NCBI GenBank assembly: GCA_036872755.1
Contig: JAVHNS010000018.1
Coordinates: 434,001 to 498,000 of the forward strand
DNA length: 64,000 nucleotides
Source of the DNA: Orbilia blumenaviensis
Lineage: Eukaryota; Ascomycota; Orbiliomycetes; Orbiliales; Orbiliaceae
Direction of reading: 5' to 3'
Below are positions 23,233-36,137 of this stretch, one piece after another. Each line of letters opens with the position of its first letter. Position 1 is the first letter of the stretch. The position numbers and the translations under genes are program-made. The notes under the pieces were generated by a model, which saw nothing but the letters and a program-made list of their open reading frames with translations, made no database searches and was not told the origin of the DNA.

Positions 23233-26200
23233 CTTTTTTTATATGTATGTGCCCCGGCAGTTTGCTGCGGGGGACTTGAAGTTTCTTTGAGATCTTAACT
23301 TTTATCCTTCTATTTTATTTTATTTTATTTTTATTTTTATTGCTTGAGGGTATTTGATTTTTATTGATTTGGTTGAAGTTTGGTTCTGTGGATGTGTGTG
23401 GGTGTTCTTGGTGATATATAGCTGTGCTGACAAGCTAGTGGGCGTTTATAACAGATGCGGCTGAAATCCGTCGACCCAAGCTAGTTAGGTAAGTAAGTAA
23501 GACCAAAACCCCACGGTACCCAGCTAGTGTATGTGCTATTTGTATTTTTGAACCAGAAAAAAAAAGGAAATTCGTCAAAAACAAAGAGGTATCTTATATT
23601 ATATCGCTAAACCCATTGAATAAAAAAATAAAATAGATAAAAAGTAGAGATGAGGAAGAAGAAGATGGAAGAGGAGGGGAGGCCAAGCCTTTGCCTTTTT
23701 AATACTTCATATCCAAAGTGAAGAGAAAGAATTCCAGCTGAAGAGTCGAAGGGGGGAGCTGTCGAGGTACATATATCTGCTAGTTTACTAGCTTAAATTT
23801 AGCGTCGAGAATGGAATCTGGTTTGGTGGATGAAAAGAGGGCTGAGGAAGGGGACTTCGGTAGTCGAGCTAAGCTTAGATCCCTGCCAGAACTTACCTGA
23901 GAAATCCCGGGCTGGCTTGCAGGCTTGGGCTTCTTCACCTACACAACAACTTGCACCCGGGAATAGATAACCCAAAAAAAATGTCAGAAAAGGTAGCTGT
24001 GTGTGTGAAATAATTGTGAAAAATGGTTGCCAAATCAGACCACTTTGATCTTAAAAAATCTAAAATCTAATCTAATGCCATGCCCTATATGCCTATAACA
24101 TTTGGAAGGGACCTGCGTGTGGATGATGAATAAAGCTCCCCAAGCCTCGATCTTCCCCACCCCTTCCGTATTACATTCTGATAGCAGCAGGTATTACTCA
24201 AATATTGAATTCATCGTTGAAAAAGTCGGTATAAAGGGCCTAGAAGGGTCGCGCGATGACATTGCTTAGATATCCTTTTTTTTTTTTTTTACTTTTAGAT
24301 TTTTCGGTCAGTCAGGCAGGGCAAGAAGTGTCGAGGACAAAGTGCCGACGATCCGATGGCTCAGTCAATTCTTCCTCTGAAGATGTATTTGTCGTACATA
24401 CATCCATACACAAGAAGAATAGGTAAAAAAAAAAGCTTGTCTTTTTCTTGGGTGCTTAGCTTTACCCCTGCTCTCCCTCCCCTCCGTTTGCCAAAAATAC
24501 TTGCGGAAAATGGAATGGTCCTGCCCTGGCTCGAAAGTAGCGAAAAGTATGTCAAATACCTGCGGCTGAGGGGCAAGCTCTTGCAAGTGGAATTCCAAAT
24601 TTATGTATTCCAGACGTGGGCGGTAGTGGGGTAGCTGGGAGGGATCCCGGAGGATCAGTGGGGCTGAGTTTTTTTCCCAATGTCGACCGTTTGGATTTTA
24701 GTTAGAGCTCCACCGCGAATAAGCTGGCAGGAAGGAAGGAAGGAAATCGGGAAACCACCCCCTTGAAGAAATTCTTACATACGAACCCTTGAAAAAAATA
24801 CAGCAGGTTTTCGATAAAACATGTGCAGTTTGAAGTTCGAAGTTTTTTGTGTATGCATCGAGACGGCAAAGTGGAGCCGAATAGCATCAGAACCCCCCTG
24901 GTCACGCGAAACGAGAGAGTTGTAAGATTTCAAATTCGCGTATTCTTGCACTCCCGCTCACAGGATTTTTTTATTTTTATTCTTTTCATGAGGCTCAGAA
25001 AGGTCTTTTTATGTAAAATTCCAGTTTCTTTTACGGAGTATGCTGAGCAGAATAATACAATTCCATCGCGGTTCGCGGGATTCGGGACTAAGGTAGCTCA
25101 GTTCGATAAACTGGAGGCCTTGTGAGGATTATCAGAACCAATTGTGTATTATTATTTTGGAAGGGGCAGGTTTTGCCCGAGCCAGAAGGAATACCCGCTC
25201 ATTAACTTTGAGGTTGTGCTGTGCTTACTCTCTCTCCCCGTCGACCCGGCGTGCATTTGACATATTTAAATTCAGCTGCAGATATAGATAATAATATTAA
25301 TATGTCCGTCTGTCTGTAGTTGGTGGGAAGGAATAGCCTAGCTACCCTCCTCCTCCTTCTCTTCCTCTTCCTCTTGGCCAGATACCCAGAGTGTATTCCT
25401 CTGCCAGCCATGGATTGGATTGGATTATACCCGACTCGATATTACAGCCCAAGAGCTCCACGACAAGTCGATCAATTCCGAGCCACCGCTCTGCTTTGTG
25501 CAACCCAACACTATCGTATAAGCTGCAGAAAAACACATAAAAACCGTCCGGCCCCGGCACATAGCATAACATAGGTTGGTCATACAGTAACAACAACGGC
25601 ATGGCAGCGAGCGAGCGAGCGCGTGGAGACAGGCCTACATGCGTTATGCTTGTCAGCACCGTAGCTCGTATATCCCTACTGCTTACTTGTGTTATTCAAA
25701 TGCATGCAACACACATGCATGGGGGGGGGGATCATCGCGGGTCGGATCAGCCGTTTGCACGCCTTTTTTCCTTCCTTTTTTTCTCTTTTTCCTTCCTTTC
25801 TTACTTTGGGAGGGTTTTGCTTCCTTTGTGGGTTGGGTTCGGGTCTACCGCCTGCCTGCGTCCTCGCCAATGTGATGAAATCCCATGCTATAACGTTTAT
25901 AACTATACTACCCAAGCCGAACACGCGGAGCCGGTCATTGGACCTGCATTATGATATTATATCAATAGTAGATAGGGTAGGGCGATGCAGATTAAAATTT
26001 TGAATATTTATATATAATAGTTCCGAATGTCGTCAAGAACCGATATTCTGTGTCGTACTCTGCGTTACCGAACTCACGTGAATCTGAATCGTCGGAATAT
26101 TAATCGCGATCATATATACTTGATCGGTTGCAACATATTGCGATATATCAATATCTATTAGGCCACGTGAAGCTGGCTTGGGAAATTATAGTCTTTTAAT

Positions 26201-26695
26201 AGCCATTTTGACTCTGAAGTAGACCTGAAACCATAAAAAACACTCTCCCGTGTCTGCCGTTTTCCTTTATCTATGGTGTTTACGTAAGGTACTTACTAAG
26301 TAACTTAGAAGTAGGGTATAAATCACGTGTGATAAAGCAGTTCCATGGAACTGAGCGTATACACGTATTTTATAGATCTGATGCTGCAACATGCTGTTTA
26401 CTGCTGATTTAATATTTATATTCATATTTCGTATAAACGGAAGAAGCTGTAGTCTCTTCTTCCTCCTCTTCCTCCTTCTCCTCCCCTTCATTCCTCCTTT
26501 CCTCTTCATACAAATATATATATATATAAATACCCTAGCTTGGTTTTACTAGAGGCAGTAGGAAATTGTTTCATCATAAATTGTATCTATATTAAAAAAA
26601 CGATTGGAGGTTTTAGAATATAGAGTGGAAAATGCAACAAGGCGCAACACGATACTGATCCAACCTAAGCAGCGAAGACCATATAAATATCAGAC

Positions 26696-26744
<49 letters not shown>

Positions 26745-27001
26745 ATATAAAAGCAGCTTTCTGCGCCGGAAAAATGCATGATATTTAGACCCTTTTAAAC
26801 CAGGATGAGATGACCATATAATGCTCGGAATAAGAACAAGAAAATGCAAAACTAAAACGAAATGCGCCAAAAACCAACGGATATGCAAGATGCAAGCCAA
26901 CGGCACCGACTATCTACAGGGTATAAAATAAAAAAAAACTCTACTCGACTATCCCCTCCCATCATAATAATACTTGTTTATTCAAAGCCCAAAAGCCTTT
27001 T
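23233..27001. other. 3.8-kb gene-poor region with microsatellites
   Basis: No supportable gene on either strand. Contains repeated TTTTA units just upstream of the ferric reductase (about 23310-23335), several T tracts, a C/T-rich stretch around 25345-25375, a G10 run near 25722-25731 and the (CT)21 tract at 26699-26741. Frames here are short, low-complexity or lack start codons. Confidence 0.5.
26699..26741. repeat. (CT)21 microsatellite
   Basis: About 43 bp of uninterrupted CT dinucleotides downstream of the GH76 gene. The frame crossing it would code for an Arg-Glu repeat and is not considered real. Confidence 0.95.
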
Positions 27002-29450
27002 TTACTCCAGCCTCTCTCCAGTTGTCCCTCCAGCAGCCTCCTCACCCTCAGGTAGCTTAGACGGCGTCTCCCAAAAATCCGACGCAACATAAAACACCGT
27101 CCCGCCCAACCACACAACCGCCAAAATTGTTACAATAGCAGCACCAAACCTATCCGCCGGCTTAATCTCATAAGTCGGCAGAATATACGGCTCATACTTC
27201 TTAGCCTTATCCAACTTCCCACCGCTGGTCTTCTTCCCCATCCCGCCGGGGTTAGACTTCGACGTTCCACCGTTCCTGTTGTTGAAGATATACCCCACCG
27301 GAGCTACCGACGGTGCGATGTTTTGGATCACCTCCATCGCGTTGATTTGTTCGCCTAACCCGTGTTTTCCATCCCATTGTGGTCCGATGTTCCATTTTTG
27401 ACCACAGGCTGTGCCGCGCGGGTCGCCGGTGCAGGTTGCGGCTGCTAAGGCGGCGTTTTTGCGTAGGTGAGGCATGATGCTGTCGTAGGTGTATGGCGCG
27501 ACTTGAGCGGTGTAGCCCATCCATCTGTAGATTTTTTATACAAAAACAAAGGTTAGTAATGTGTCAATTGAAGGGGGTTGTTGGAGTGAGGGAGGTGGTT
27601 ACCTTGCTAGGTAGGCTTTGAAGCTGCGCTGGTCCATATCGCAGGTATCGCTGTCTTGACACTGGATTTCCTTCAGCGCCCCGGTTTCCTGGTCGATAAA
27701 CGTCGCATAGGTAGCATTCAGTACGCTATCTACAACCCCGCCATAAAAAATCCAAAAAGTTAGCCCCACTCTCCCACCATAATCCAGCCATTTAAAACAA
27801 AAAAAAAGTGCTAGATGGGAAGGTATATATATACATACCCAACTGCGTCTTCCAATACTCCCTCCTATCCCCCTCCGTATAATTATACATAGCAGCACAG
27901 CCCGCCAGGATGGTTCCGTAGTTATAACTCCACCTTTTGGGCGTGATGCGTTTGCAGTCCGGTATGTCTGCGCCGTCATTGATCCAGAAGTCGTCCTGGA
28001 TGAGGTTGACGTCTCGCATCCACTTGTAGGACATTTCGGCTGCTTCGGCGTAGCTTTCGTTGCCGGTGTATTTTGCGAGGCGGGCGCCTTTTTTAAAGTT
28101 TTAGTTCTGATTAGTAGGGTGTATTTGGAGAGTTAGTTGGGGTTTTGGAAATAATTTATTTACTTTGCTGGAAGTATAGGCCTGTTTAATTATTTTTTTA
28201 GGTAAGCTATACGGGATAATGAAGGTAAAGACCAAGGGGGGTGGGTATACTAACCATTGGAAATGGTATTCTTGTACTTATACCCATTCTTCACCGTCAC
28301 GATCTGCCATCTCAACCCGCCGCCACAGGTGGACATATCCCACCTAGTCGCCTGCGTGTTATGCACCGTCCTATACCAAAAAAGCAACAATAACCATCAT
28401 ATCAGCAACTACTCCACCATTTACGATAGTACTACAATCATATATAGATTGTAGATCAAAAAAAGAACGGGTTGTTATAGATAAAAAGACGCACTGCGTG
28501 ATCTCTAAAAACCCAGCGTTCCGTCTCTTCTGCTCGTCGGTCTCGGGGAATACGCGCTCGACGGCGTCCATGCTCATTATCGACCAGAAGCCTTGGTCGT
28601 CGTTTCCTATTTATCCCAGCAAATTTTTCATTAGAAACCCCATATTTTAATCAAATATATTCGGGATGGTGTGATATATATACCAATATCAAACGCGTGC
28701 TCCTTGGGCAACAGATCAAGACTTGGTGCTACGCCGTTTAACCAGCCTGTGGATTTTTAGAGGTTATGATGGTTAGTTTTCTGGTTTATTAGGTTTCTTT
28801 TTTGGGGAGTTGGTAGTTTGGTTGGTTACCTATTGTGATGTTGGCGTTATACGTCGTATCGCCCGTCATGGCCCAGTAGTCGACTAATGATCTAATCAGC
28901 ATCTCCAGCTCCAGAACCAAGTGTATCTATATAAAACATACCATACGCCCCCAAGATAGCACCATGCTGCCACCATGCCTATAATATCACAAAAAGTCCA
29001 AGTATAAGTATACCAGCCTTCAATATATCCCTCCCCCCCCCTTCCCCTCCCATGCAGGATTATAACTTTTTTTTTTTTTGTTTGGTTGGATTGGTGCCAT
29101 ACATATTGCGCATTGGGAACTCCAGAGAACGACGTGGGATCCCAGAATTCGTTCGCCAGGTCGCCGGCTACTTGTGCTGCTGCCGCTTTTATCGATGCTA
29201 TATCATCATCATCATCATACTGTATTAGCCCTTATGTCGATTTAACGATGACATATATATAGACATATATATAACCTTTCTAGATTTTTTCGAGATAGCT
29301 GGTGGGGGATAAAGAAGAACAAACAGAAAAAAACATACAATAACTGTCAATATCAAGCTCTATCGCCGCCGAAGTACCGGTTTGTTGTAGTAGTAGTAGT
29401 AAGAGCGGTAGGAGGTTTGAACGACTGGAGAATGAGGTTTGTAGCCTCAT
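27002..29450 (-). CDS. GH76 mannan endo-1,6-alpha-mannosidase (DCW1/DFG5-like)
   Basis: Eleven exons: 29450-29339, 29197-29103, 28978-28942, 28883-28830, 28746-28684, 28606-28495, 28370-28255, 28181-28164, 28087-27839, 27729-27603 and 27524-27002. They sum to 502 codons (501 aa). A signal peptide is clear (MRLQTSF, then an L5-6 run). GH76 marks in order: AWWQHGAILGAYG, DYWAMTGDTTYN, the catalytic Asp pair in GNDDQGFW (about 123-124), CGGGLRWQI with YKYKNTISN, WINDGADI and RWSYNYGTILAG. In yeast these enzymes cross-link GPI proteins into the cell-wall glucan. Unusually, the protein ends not with a GPI signal but with a transmembrane helix (about 462-480) and a short Glu/Gly-rich tail. One exon is only 18 nt. 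The model rests on hand splicing; each junction keeps frame. Confidence 0.9.
28164..28181 (-). other. 18-nt micro-exon of the GH76 gene
   Basis: Exon 8 codes only for GLYFQQ plus split codons. It is bounded by an AAACAG acceptor and a GTAAAT donor and is needed to keep the frame and to restore the family's Tyr-Phe-Gln segment before ARLAKYTGN. Confidence 0.75.
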
Positions 29451-31456
29451 GGTTGCCTTTATTTTTCTTTCTTTTTCTTCCGAAACCCCAGCTGATATTA
29501 TGTTATTGTTTATTGTTTAATAAGTTCGTAGGTTGGTTGGTATATTTAAATTGTTTGGGGATATCGATATTTGAGATTAGATCAGATCAGATTAGAGTAG
29601 TCGGGGGTCGGTCGGAACGAGTGATGATGATATCGATCGATGATGATATTTTAAAGGGGACTGTGTATAAATCGTGTATTGGTAGATATCATCAAATATT
29701 CGGTATATTTTTTTTTAAGGATGTATACGTCGGTGTAACGATCGTGATAAATTCGAAAAAAAAAAAAAAAAGGGTAACGAAAGTCGAAATGCCGAGTTCA
29801 ACCCAACCACAAATAAAAACGAATGACTACAACCAGGCAAAGTCGAATATCAAATAGAATAGATAGATAGATATGAATTATAGAATCGAATATACAAAAA
29901 ATACAAAAAAGGGGAGAAAAGAAAGAAAAGAAACCAGATCCTCCAGAAGAGCCGCCGGCCCCCCCAGTTATGTTATACGAGAATCAGTAAGCCCTACATC
30001 TATTTAAAACCCCCCCTCCCTCACCAAAACCCCGGGCCGACATACTAGCTAGCTAGCCTTCAAAAACCTGTTGTTGAACCTAACAGAAGGGAAAGAAAAG
30101 GCTCAGCCCTGTAAAAGAAATACAATGTAACGCAACTCCCAAAAGGGCTATAATAATTGGATATCGGGCCTATTATAGGAGGAGCAAAAGAGCGAGCAAA
30201 CAAGGGAGGGGGATGAGGGGCGGCGGCGGCGGCGGACATGTCACGAACTGTATGTAGCAGCAAACTGCTACCTCGCGCGGGAAACGGGTGTGCGGCAGTG
30301 TGTTTAAATTTAAACCTGAACCAATGCGAGAACCAACCGGGGTATTTTCCCTTTGGTTCATAGTTTAATTATTATTAAATACCGTTAATCTTTACGGATC
30401 TGTAGTGATATCGGGAATCAATCATCAGGGGGGAGGAATTTGTCGAAGATCTCGAAGACTTTTTTTCTCCTCTTTGGAGGCTTCGGTGGAGGATCGATCG
30501 ATGTTAGAGATCCATGGATGATATTCATGACAGCGGATATGGATGTTCAACTGCAACCAGTTAGGCACTCGCACGTCAAGCAATCTTGTAACACGGGCTT
30601 AGCCAATTCTTTTCTTTTCTTGGTTCTCCACCGGGTGGTTTTTTTTGATGCAATGACACCGTTTCAACTCACTTTAAAACTCCACTCTTGGCGGGCGGGT
30701 TTTGGGGGGAATATTTCACTCCGAGAAGCGAAGCGAAGGAAGGAAAGGAAGGAAGGAAAGGAAGGAAGCGCTCAGGATTGACGGTATATGTAGATACATA
30801 TTTGTTTAAAAAGAAAGTGTGTACGCGTATACATATGTCCCTTTTCTTCAAATTTTAATTTAAATCGAAAGTTTTCTCGTAACTGCGGTTCGATCTAATT
30901 CGCGACCGCCGCTTCGGGTGTGATTGATTAGCCATGGACTAAGGTCATTCTGTACCTGAAATGCAACTCACGGAGATTCTGCACCGGTTTTGAGGGAGGG
31001 GGCTTTAACAGGAAGTTGAATGAATTGTTTAAACTGACGTACTTACGTACTCTTATACGAGCAGACACATGCGGGCCCTGGTTTGTATAGAAGACCCCGG
31101 ACCAGTCGAAAGTTTACAATACGATCCAATAAAGTAGAGAACACGATTCAGCGAGATGCAATTGGTGTAATGCAGGTATATACAACATGGAAAGCTCCTC
31201 GATGTTGAAGAATTAGCAGAATCGCAGGGTCGCTTTCTTTTATATTGTAAGCTAAAAAAGTGAACCTAGGAAAGTATAAAGAATTAAGCAGAAAAAGAAG
31301 GAAAAATTAAAAGGGGAAAACCACTTCGCCGTCGATGCACCGCTAACAAGACTCGATCGCAAATATATATAAAAAAAATGGTAAAAAAGGGTTTATAAAT
31401 TCAACCCTAGGCTTTTGCTTCGCTCACGTTGAAGTGAGGAATGTAGATATTATCCC
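29451..31456. other. Intergenic region
   Basis: About 2 kb. A-rich tract at 29756-29771, a CGG-rich run at about 30219-30236, GGAAGGAAA repeats near 30735-30765. Includes the upstream region of the GH76 gene. No gene supported. Confidence 0.5.
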
Positions 31457-33637
31457 CTATGGGCCTGCCTCGTCGTTTTCGTTTGTAACGGTCCACCGTC
31501 TTCTTCGCTCTGCATTCGCACCAGAGCTCCACAGCCCCGGCTTCCCTCCAGGCTTCGAAGACCCCCCTCCCATCCCACCGACCCTCATACTACCACCCAA
31601 AGTACCAGCCGTACTCCCCTTCCTCTCCACCCTGGGCCCAGCGCTGCTTCCGCTTGCACTATTAGTCCCATCCCCACCTTTCCCTTCATCCTTCTTCTTT
31701 TTCTCCTTCTCTTCATCTCCTTTTTTCTCCTCTCCACTTTCTTCATCCGTCAACACAGCCCCCTCATCGCTACTACCTCTCTCCATCTCAGCTGCAGGCG
31801 GTAGGCTCCATAATCCCTTCGTTGCAGCGGCGGCGCTGGCCGTTCTCCTAACACCGATCGCATGGCCGCCGCCGCCAGTTCCAGAAGCATTTGCTGCGCC
31901 GAATACCATTCCCATCGCCCTACCTCCTGGAAACAGTCCTGTTCCACCACTTCCTAACGTTGCACCACCCCCCACAACACCGGCGTTTGCGGGGTTTAAT
32001 CCTGCAGAACCGATTAATGGGGTCGGTAGCTTTCCGACAGTGTTGTACATACTGAAGGCAGAGCCGCCAATACTGGGTTTCCGGGGACGTAGTGGTGGGG
32101 TTGATGCCGATGGTCCGGCTTTTGAACCCTGTGATTGGGGTTTTACTTGTGATGCTGCTTGTGTGCGTAGATGGTCCGTTGAAGCCGTGATTTTGACGTC
32201 ATATTGTGGGATCCCTGATGCGGCTGAGGTATCTTGGGGAGGTGGGGCTGTATATGGAGTGAATGAATTGGATGTAGAGAAGGAAATTGGGTCTTCGGGT
32301 TCCATTAGGTCTTCGGCAGAAACACCGCCGAAGCCAGGGAGCTGAAAGGCTGGTGCTACCTCTGGTACCTGTGGTTGCGAAGATGATGTGGTTGTAGTCG
32401 TTGAAGGGGGGATGAGGACGCCCATGCTCATGCTCGCGATTCCCATATCCATCAGGACGGGCTTGTGCGTCATAGCGCCGATTAAGGCGTTACAGATCGC
32501 GCCGTGGGATATGAATATCATGATTGTGGAGCCTGGGATATCTTTCGGCGCGCAATCATTTGGCTCAGTCGGCTTGCCGTCCGTATCTTCACCCTTTGAA
32601 TCTGCCTTCTGAGCGGCGGCGGCTAATTGCTCAAAGCTTTGAGTCGAGCTGCTCTTTAAACACGGCTTGACCTCGCCGTCTGCGTAATCTTTAACGATCT
32701 TTTCAAATCCGATCTTGACACGCTTATGCATTCTACCCCATTCTTCGCCATACTCTCCGCCATCACCGTATCGTAAGCTATCATACGCATAGTCGATATC
32801 GAGATACTCTTTAGCGTGAGAAACGTGGCCGCGCGGGATGGGTTCGTTCTTTCCGATCGCTGAAGTTGCAACCGGCGGAACAAAGCCGACGGAGTGAGCG
32901 CGGTGATGGGCATGATGAGGAGGAGGGCTGATGTGGGTTTGTGAGATTTTTGAGATTTGGCTGGCGGTTGTTCCGTCTTTACGAAGTCCACCGGCGCTGG
33001 ATGGTCTCATGAGATCGATTTTGGCGGTTCCAACCATCAGATCGGTCGCCGGTGGCGGCGTAATATCAGTGAAATAGTCCTCGCAGAGCCATTCGCTTAG
33101 GAATCCGTCGACCCTAAGCATCGGCCGTGGGTGAACTGTCAATTTTGACGTGCTTCCCGTAGCATTATCCGGCGTAGTAACACTTTTGACATTGATATCC
33201 GAAAAGTACTGTGACATTCCCGCCGTAACGGCGATTGATGTTTGCACACATCTCAAGAACGGCGAAGTGTGTATTATGACCTTCGTATTACCCAGTTTTG
33301 AAGCGGCAGACGGTGAAATTGACGGTACTGTAGGCGGTACGACCTCTTTCTTCGTTTCCTTCGGCCCAGCGCTCCATGTACTCCCTTTCTCGGCCGGTTT
33401 CGGTGCAGGAGCGCCTCCTGGTAAAGGATACTCTGATGATATATGGGATACGATAAGGGTGGCGATTCGGCTACCTAGCGTTCGAGCCTGGGTCCAGCCG
33501 CCATAGGTGAGCGGAGGATCATAGGGTGTTGGAGATGTCAGATGCCATGTTGAGTCCGAAGCGTCCAAACGGGCTCCGTGACGGCAGACGAAGACCTGAG
33601 CGGGAGCTAGGGACTGGGGTTGAGCCGGTAGGCTCAT
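31457..33637 (-). CDS. Histidine phosphatase (phosphoglycerate mutase-like) protein
   Basis: Single exon. The frame is open to 33757 but I choose the ATG at 33637 (MSLPAQPQS), 13 residues before the conserved core, giving 726 aa; the upstream 40 codons are Lys-rich and probably leader. The catalytic RHG sits at residues 19-21 (VFVCRHGARLD), followed by DPPLTYGGWTQARTLG, the RCVQTS block, LSEWLCEDYF, and the second catalytic His in SHGAICNAL at about 375. This order fits the UBASH3/TFC7-like branch of branch-2 histidine phosphatases rather than glycolytic phosphoglycerate mutase. The second half (about 450-726) is low-complexity, rich in Ser, Gly, Pro and Lys/Glu, likely disordered. Substrate unknown. 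A 303-codon frame on the opposite strand is its shadow. Confidence 0.85.
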   Translation of the reverse strand: MSLPAQPQSLAPAQVFVCRHGARLDASDSTWHLTSPTPYDPPLTYGGWTQARTLGSRIATLIVSHISSEYPLPGGAPAPKPAEKGSTWSAGPKETKKEVVPPTVPSISPSAASKLGNTKVIIHTSPFLRCVQTSIAVTAGMSQYFSDINVKSVTTPDNATGSTSKLTVHPRPMLRVDGFLSEWLCEDYFTDITPPPATDLMVGTAKIDLMRPSSAGGLRKDGTTASQISKISQTHISPPPHHAHHRAHSVGFVPPVATSAIGKNEPIPRGHVSHAKEYLDIDYAYDSLRYGDGGEYGEEWGRMHKRVKIGFEKIVKDYADGEVKPCLKSSSTQSFEQLAAAAQKADSKGEDTDGKPTEPNDCAPKDIPGSTIMIFISHGAICNALIGAMTHKPVLMDMGIASMSMGVLIPPSTTTTTSSSQPQVPEVAPAFQLPGFGGVSAEDLMEPEDPISFSTSNSFTPYTAPPPQDTSAASGIPQYDVKITASTDHLRTQAASQVKPQSQGSKAGPSASTPPLRPRKPSIGGSAFSMYNTVGKLPTPLIGSAGLNPANAGVVGGGATLGSGGTGLFPGGRAMGMVFGAANASGTGGGGHAIGVRRTASAAAATKGLWSLPPAAEMERGSSDEGAVLTDEESGEEKKGDEEKEKKKKDEGKGGDGTNSASGSSAGPRVERKGSTAGTLGGSMRVGGMGGGSSKPGGKPGLWSSGANAERRRRWTVTNENDEAGP

Positions 33638-36137
33638 TCTTTTCTGAAAATGGTACCCGTCGTCGGTGCTATTACCGGACTTTTGCCTGGAATATCGGAG
33701 ATTAGGCGCGGTGTTTATCCTTTTACAACTTTTCTTTTTTTTTATAAACTGATGCAAAAGAAAATTTACTTTAAGAAACTGGTAGGTAGAGTAAAGATCG
33801 ATCGAGGAAAAGGCGATTAATTAGTAAACGCGGTCTTGAAGTCAACAGAGAATAATTGTAAACTGAAGGCCTCGCTGAGCCAGACTTCAGTTCACCAGCG
33901 GGGTCCCTGGCAGAAGAGCTCACCCTGGTCCCCTTTTTTTTTTCTGAGCTGTGTTTGGTATGGTCCGCTCGAGACGAGGCGAGCCAACGGTTAATTCGAC
34001 CCCACTGTTTGATGCAGAGATCCAGACCTTGCAGTAAGCAGGACCCTGTTGTGCAGAATGATAGGTACTTGGATGGTCGCACTTAGGTAAGGAAGTAAGC
34101 AAATGCGAAGTAGAACTCGGTATTTTGGTTGTACTGGGTATTTTAAATCTCAGGTGGAAGTGTTTTTTGGAGATGGTGGTGGTGGTGATAGTTAAGCAAA
34201 AAAGTCGTTGAAGAGGGTTGGCTCAGAAGCCAGTGGTCGGAATAGTTATAGCGATGTCCGGAGGCCGAGAAAATTCGGCAGGCCGTTTGGTCGTTCTTAC
34301 TCTGTGTGTCTTCAAAGCTTGGAAGTACCCAATCTCAGGTAATTAATCAACCAAGAAGGAGTTTGACTCAGAAGCGTAAGTTAGGACTCGTTCGATATGT
34401 TGATGCTGATGCTGGTAACTAAATGGTGAATGGATGTTGGTCACAAAAGGAGTGCTGAGTTCGGGGCAGGAAATAGTCCGAGGATTCAAGTTTGGGGTTG
34501 AAGCCGAGCTCGTCCTGTCCGTGCCATTTTGAAAATGAGTGCCGGAAAACCGCTGGGCATACATGTTATAATAAGTAGGTATTCACATCCATGAATCGCC
34601 GCCCGCGCGGAAGATTTTTTTTTTTTATAAAAAAAACAAAGAGTTAGGAACTCGGGCCAGCCGAGAATGTAAAACTCTGCCTGAGGTGAGCGAGATCACT
34701 GGGGCCGGATCGGGGCCTGATTCGGGACAAGAAGTCTAAACTATCCGGTATGCCGACTGATCATTCGGCCAAGTTCCCGATACCGAACTATCTCCGATGG
34801 GAAACTTTCGAAACCCAAATGGCAGGTGCAAATGCATGCCTGCACCCACAGGCACATATATATTGGTTCCGTTAGGCCTAAAGGATTGCTCCACAGATTT
34901 CCTGTCGAGGTTTATTTTGAAATAGAATCCTAAAATCGCCCGTAGGATATTACGGACAAACTAATTAGCTAAGAAGCTACAAATTTAAATTGTAGTCAGA
35001 GGCGAACGAGATAGTTGTGAGATTGTTATGCTAGCACCTGAATTAGTTCCGCATCATATAGGTATGAATATATATACCTAGGTATATCTAGATCATAATC
35101 TATCTATAGCTTCCTTAAAAAAAAATCACATTTTGAATGATAATACTATTGAGCCTAATTAAACTAGATTGATAGCGGATAACTCCAGAATGCAGGTACC
35201 TCTAGATCTTATTGCATTATGCCGTCCCTCTCGGGGTCTACGAGCACGTAGATACCTAAATAGGTATACCTACATACCATATGCGCGAACCACAGTTGTG
35301 GTCAACAGCGTCTGGGACCGAGACTATGCGCGAACTATGGGGAACGTTTCCACGGTTTAATTCTGCTTGGCTGAATAGCCGCTAGCTTATACAAACATAT
35401 GCATATTTGCTCAATGTTGCAGCTAGCTTAGAAGGCCCAAAAGCCATCCTAAGCTAAGCTTACCAAAAACTCGTATACATATTTATATAGGGTATGTACT
35501 TGGTGCTATATAGTGTCACTATTCGGTATGCCTATAGAATGCCAGGTTGTGTGATTATTGACATCTTACAATTAGGGGAGCCTGCGAATATTTGGTACGG
35601 GACCCGTAGCCGGTAGACGTGCCGAACGTTCGACGTTGTGTGTGACATGTCTGGGCCCTAGACTCACCGAACGAGCACGTCAACAGATACAACGGAAAAC
35701 AACACTAATAACTATAGCTAACTATAGTTATCTGGTACATATTCACAAGCTTATATATCGAGTTGTCGTCAAAAATGTTCCTCACGCCTTAATTCCTTTT
35801 CTCTTCTTATGTTTTTGAATTTTATTTTATTTTATTGACATGAGCTTAATGATTATATAGCTCGAGTGCCAAATCTTCTAAATGATCTTTTCTATCAATT
35901 TTAATAAGGGTTAGGTAAATTTAGTACTACATGATAGATTTGGGAGAATTAATATAGGTTGAGACAGAACCAAGTTCGTGTTCTGGCTTTCGGCGATGGG
36001 CCATTTGATATCTGAGCCTTGTAGTCCTTATTTAGGATGTTGCCGTCTGTCTTTGTTTGAGGAGCCTTGGGGCATAGCGACCTGTGCATTGTCGCCATCC
36101 ACTCTCGTACCGTGTCGTGCTCATGGGATTCCCAGTT
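33638..36137. other. Intergenic region
   Basis: About 2.5 kb, no supportable gene. Has the A/T runs near 33738 and 34617-34638 and CCTAGGTA/TAGGTATA palindrome clusters near 35070-35090 and 35250-35270. Frames present are under 110 codons and feature-free. Confidence 0.5.

Noticed and set aside
26613..26906. ORF with Arg-Glu repeat
   Set aside because: Translation of the (CT)21 microsatellite; not a gene.
31434..32345. 303-codon plus-strand frame, Pro-rich
   Set aside because: It lies antisense to the conserved histidine phosphatase gene and reflects its low-complexity composition; no start or domain support.
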